In this document: positions 33,800 to 36,435 of the stretch, piece by piece | Numbering within the stretch: position 1 is the first letter of the stretch | Layout: each line of letters opens with the position of its first letter | Assembly (NCBI GenBank): GCA_947039545.1 | Contig: CAMQZA010000005.1 | Coordinates: 1-36,435, forward strand | Reading direction: 5' to 3' | Length of the DNA stretch: 36,435 bases | Source of the DNA: an uncultured Ureaplasma sp. | Lineage (GTDB): Bacteria; Bacillota_I; Bacilli_A; Mycoplasmatales; Mycoplasmoidaceae | Program-made: the position numbers and the translations under genes | Notes under the pieces: generated by a model | Databases searched by the model: none | Seen by the model: only the letters and a program-made list of their open reading frames with translations | Told to the model about the DNA's origin: nothing

Positions 33800-35167
33800 A
33801 TGAATAAGAAAAGTTTAACAAAAGTATGAGACGAAGTTATTAATGAACTTTGACAATATTTCGAAGAAAATCAACAAATTTATAATGACTGTATCAAGAC
33901 TTCTAAAATTAGTAGGATCAAAGATGAAAACATTTATATTGTAGTTTCTTCTATTTTTGCTAAATCTATTTTAACAAATGACTATCGTCAAATAATTAAT
34001 GATATTCTGAGTAGGAAAATGAATAGCAATTTTCAAATTCATTTTCTTTTAGAAAATGAAAACACTACTATCAAAAATAATAAAATTGAAAATATCTTTG
34101 ATAGAGATAATAGTTATGAAGATACTAATTTAATTGAAAATTATACTTTTGATAATTTCATTGTTGGTGAATTTAATAAACAATCATATACAGCTGTTGC
34201 TAGTTTTACTAAAGGTAAATTAGGTATCTTATATAATCCTTTAGTTATTTATGGTTCAACTGGTTTAGGTAAAACACATTTAATCAATGCTTTAGGAAAT
34301 TATTTCTATAAAAATTTTAAAGATAAAAAGATTATTTATGTTGATACTGAAAACTTTGTTAGAGAAGTTTTTGCTGCAATAAGTAAAGGTAGTACTTTTG
34401 TTGAAAGCCTAAAGAATAAATATGTTAGTTATGATTTATTATTAATGGATGATATCCAATATTTATCAGACAAATTTAAAACATGTGAAGTTTTCTTCAA
34501 TATTTTTAATTCAATGATTAAAAATAATAAACAAATTGTAATGACACTTGATAAACCTATTGAAAGTCTTGAAGGCTTTGAAGAAAGAATGATTAGTCGT
34601 TTCTCTTCTGGTTTAGTTTTAAAAATAAACACACCTGAAATAGAATCATTGAAAAAAATAGCTTTAATTAAAATCAATGAAAATGATGATGCTTTTGAAT
34701 ATACTGAAGAAGCTGTTTTGATGGTTATTAAACATTTTGATAATGATTTAAGAAAATTAATTGGGATTATTAATAGAATTAATTTTTATGCTATTCAATA
34801 TTTAAAAATAAATGAAATTATTGATATTAATTTCATTCAAAAATTTTTTGATGAAGAATTTGTTACTTTTGGTAATAAACAAAAACATTATAATATTAAT
34901 CCTGATCTTATAATTGAAATTATTTGTAAAAAATATAATTCTAAAGCAAGCATAATAAAATCAGCTTCTCGTTTAAAAGAAGTTACGATTGTAAGACATA
35001 TTTGTATGTATGTTTTAAGAGAAAAATTCCAAATGAGTTATAGTGAGATTGGTAAATATTTTAATAATAGAGACCATTCATCTGTAATGTCTGCAATTAA
35101 AAGAATTACAACTCTAATTCAAAAAGACGAAGGTCTTAAAAAATATATTGCTAACTTAATTAAATAG
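33800..35167 (+). CDS. dnaA: Chromosomal replication initiator DnaA
   Basis: This 455-residue AAA+ protein binds DnaA boxes and opens the origin. The N-terminal interaction domain (residues 1-75) is followed by a short linker, then YGSTGLGKTHLINALG (Walker A, about 151), LLLMDDIQYL (Walker B, about 213) and the sensor/arginine region GFEERMISRFSSG. Domain IV carries the DNA-binding helix-turn-helix with the DnaA signature RDHSSVMSAIKRI near residue 430. The ATG at 33800 was chosen because domain I begins there (KVWDEVINEL); a -10-like TAAACT ends 8 nt before it and no ribosome site is present. Its end overlaps the convergent exonuclease gene by 12 nt. Confidence 0.96.
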
Positions 35168-36022
35168 GTAGTGAATTCTATATTCTTCTATTATGCTAAT
35201 AATAGATTTAAGATCTTCATCTTTAATAATAAAAGAAACTATATTTTCATGTTCAAATAAATTAAGAACTATTCTTGACATTTCACGACATCTAAAAGCT
35301 TCATCTTTTCCACTTAATAATTTATTTTTAATATTTAATGAAACTTCTAAAGTATCTATTTGAGTATAAATATTGTCAATATTTTGATATTGATTCAATA
35401 ATTTAACACCTGTTTTTTCACCAATTCCAGCAACACCTTTTAATGAATCAGAAGAATCTCCAACTAGACCTTTAAATTCAACAATTTGTTCTGGTTTTAA
35501 ATTAAAAAATTGTTCTTGAAAATTATCATTATTATATTGCAAAATATCACTAACACCTCTTTTTAATAAATTAACATTTGTCTTTTCATTAACAAGTTGA
35601 AGCATATCTTTATCAGAACTATAAACTTCAACATCAATATTATTATTATTAAATAATTTACAAGCTGATCCAATCAAATCATCAGCTTCAAAGTTTTCTT
35701 TTGAAAGTGTTTTAAAGCCCATACCTTCAAAAATTTCTTTCATAGATAACATTTGTTTAATTAAATCATCAGGTGTAGCATTTCTATTACTTTTATAATT
35801 AACATCTGATTCATGTCTAAACGTTTTTTCACCATGGTCAAATGCTATTAAACAATATTTATAAAGATCTTTATCAAAGATTTTTTTAAACATTCTAAAA
35901 ATTGTAACTATTCCGTTATTAGGGACTAAATCTTTACTAATAGCATAATCATAATTATCTTTAGTAGCAAAATATGCTCTATAAAATAATGAATTACCAT
36001 CAATAATAATTGCTTTATTCAT
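35156..36022 (-). CDS. 5'-3' exonuclease (DNA polymerase I N-terminal domain type)
   Basis: This 288-residue flap/5'-nuclease is a stand-alone version of the PolA exonuclease domain, used to remove RNA primers. Metal-binding acids are visible in IIIDGNSLFYRAYF (Asp8), LIAFDHGEKTFRH, NFEADDLIGSA and SSDKDMLQLV. The helix-hairpin-helix is VEFKGLVGDSSDSLKGVAGIGEKTGVKLL (about residues 180-208). No polymerase domain follows, as in other mycoplasmas. AGGGAG lies 10 nt before the ATG. Confidence 0.94.
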   Translation of the reverse strand: MNKAIIIDGNSLFYRAYFATKDNYDYAISKDLVPNNGIVTIFRMFKKIFDKDLYKYCLIAFDHGEKTFRHESDVNYKSNRNATPDDLIKQMLSMKEIFEGMGFKTLSKENFEADDLIGSACKLFNNNNIDVEVYSSDKDMLQLVNEKTNVNLLKRGVSDILQYNNDNFQEQFFNLKPEQIVEFKGLVGDSSDSLKGVAGIGEKTGVKLLNQYQNIDNIYTQIDTLEVSLNIKNKLLSGKDEAFRCREMSRIVLNLFEHENIVSFIIKDEDLKSIISIIEEYRIHYLFN

Positions 36023-36281
36023 TGGTTTAAATCTCCCTAATAATATTGAAAGATACTAAATAAAATAGAATAGATTTTAAATATTATTGATATCAATATG
36101 AATACAATCAATATTACTATTATAACAATCAATAATTAATAAAATATTTGATTAATTATTTCTATATATATTCAATGAAATACATTTTTTTATATATCTA
36201 CTATTTTTCAAAATATGAAACATTTATTAAAATATTCAGTATTAAATAATCAGAAGTCAAAAACAGGTTAAAATATACTTT
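36023..36281. other. AT-rich divergent intergenic region
   Basis: 259 bp with no convincing gene. It has the ribosome site of the exonuclease gene on the left and a TAAAAT -10-like hexamer (36269-36274) 7 nt before the methyltransferase ATG on the right. Several short ATCAATA-type motifs recur (36088-36135) without a regular period. No DnaA box was seen. Confidence 0.5.

Positions 36282-36435
<154 letters not shown>

Noticed and set aside
34429-34677. Open frame on the - strand inside dnaA
   Set aside because: Shadow of dnaA codons, no start context, no recognisable product.
36088-36135. Recurring ATCAATA motifs as iterons or a CRISPR-like array
   Set aside because: Spacing is irregular and the sequence is very AT-rich; no repeat-spacer structure is present.

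Overview
This window comes from a mollicute (mycoplasma-type) chromosome. UGA is read as tryptophan in nearly every gene: every long protein is cut at in-frame TGA codons that fall where its family has Trp, for example the thioredoxin active site reads TGA-Cys-Gly-Pro-Cys. The DNA is very AT-rich, genes are tightly packed, and the content is translation, replication, transport and little else. IspE (MEP isoprenoid pathway) makes the Mycoplasma penetrans / M. iowae side of the Mollicutes the best guess; that placement is inference.

Layout, left to right. 1-1311: 5' part of a large FtsX-type permease (- strand), divergent from a phosphate-uptake operon (1373-6368, +): pstS, a fused pstCA, pstB, phoU. 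It converges on ktrB (K+ uptake, -) and dnaK (-). uvrC (+, 9949) meets a phosphotransbutyrylase-like gene (-) stop codon to stop codon. 12806-13953 is a tRNA cluster (+): an aberrant tRNA-like gene, then Cys, Arg(ACG), Pro, Met, Ile2-type, Ser, initiator Met, Asp, Phe. 13974-19459 (-) is a polyamine ABC operon, potABCD, ending in a DapF-type epimerase. Then come trxA and topA (-). A 325-bp divergent region with three DnaA-box-like sites precedes dnaB-dnaI (+). From 24446 to 33670 all genes are on the - strand: tRNA-Arg(UCU), tdk, ychF, fba, rpoE, an HD hydrolase, gltX, ispE, rsmA, yidC, rnpA, rpmH. dnaA (+) follows, then a 5'-3' exonuclease (-). The right end enters a cytosine-C5 DNA methyltransferase gene interrupted by an (AG) dinucleotide tract of at least 26 units that runs off the window.

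The rpmH-rnpA-yidC-rsmA block beside dnaA is the usual origin-proximal bacterial order. Replication initiation (dnaA, dnaB, dnaI), topology (topA) and repair (uvrC, exonuclease) all lie within about 25 kb.

Most notable: (1) a tRNA-like RNA at 12806-12880 whose stems are kept by compensatory changes relative to the nearby tRNA-Cys while both elbow-forming loops and the anticodon loop are abnormal, apparently with its own terminator; (2) a probable phase-variable DNA methyltransferase; (3) a DnaA-box cluster in front of dnaB-dnaI rather than in front of dnaA; (4) a DapF-family racemase in a wall-less organism, placed at the end of a polyamine operon and altered around the first catalytic Cys; (5) several genes whose start codon lies 7-8 nt after a -10-like hexamer with no Shine-Dalgarno, suggesting leaderless mRNAs. 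No CRISPR array, insertion sequence or prophage was seen. All calls are from reading the sequence; no database search was run.
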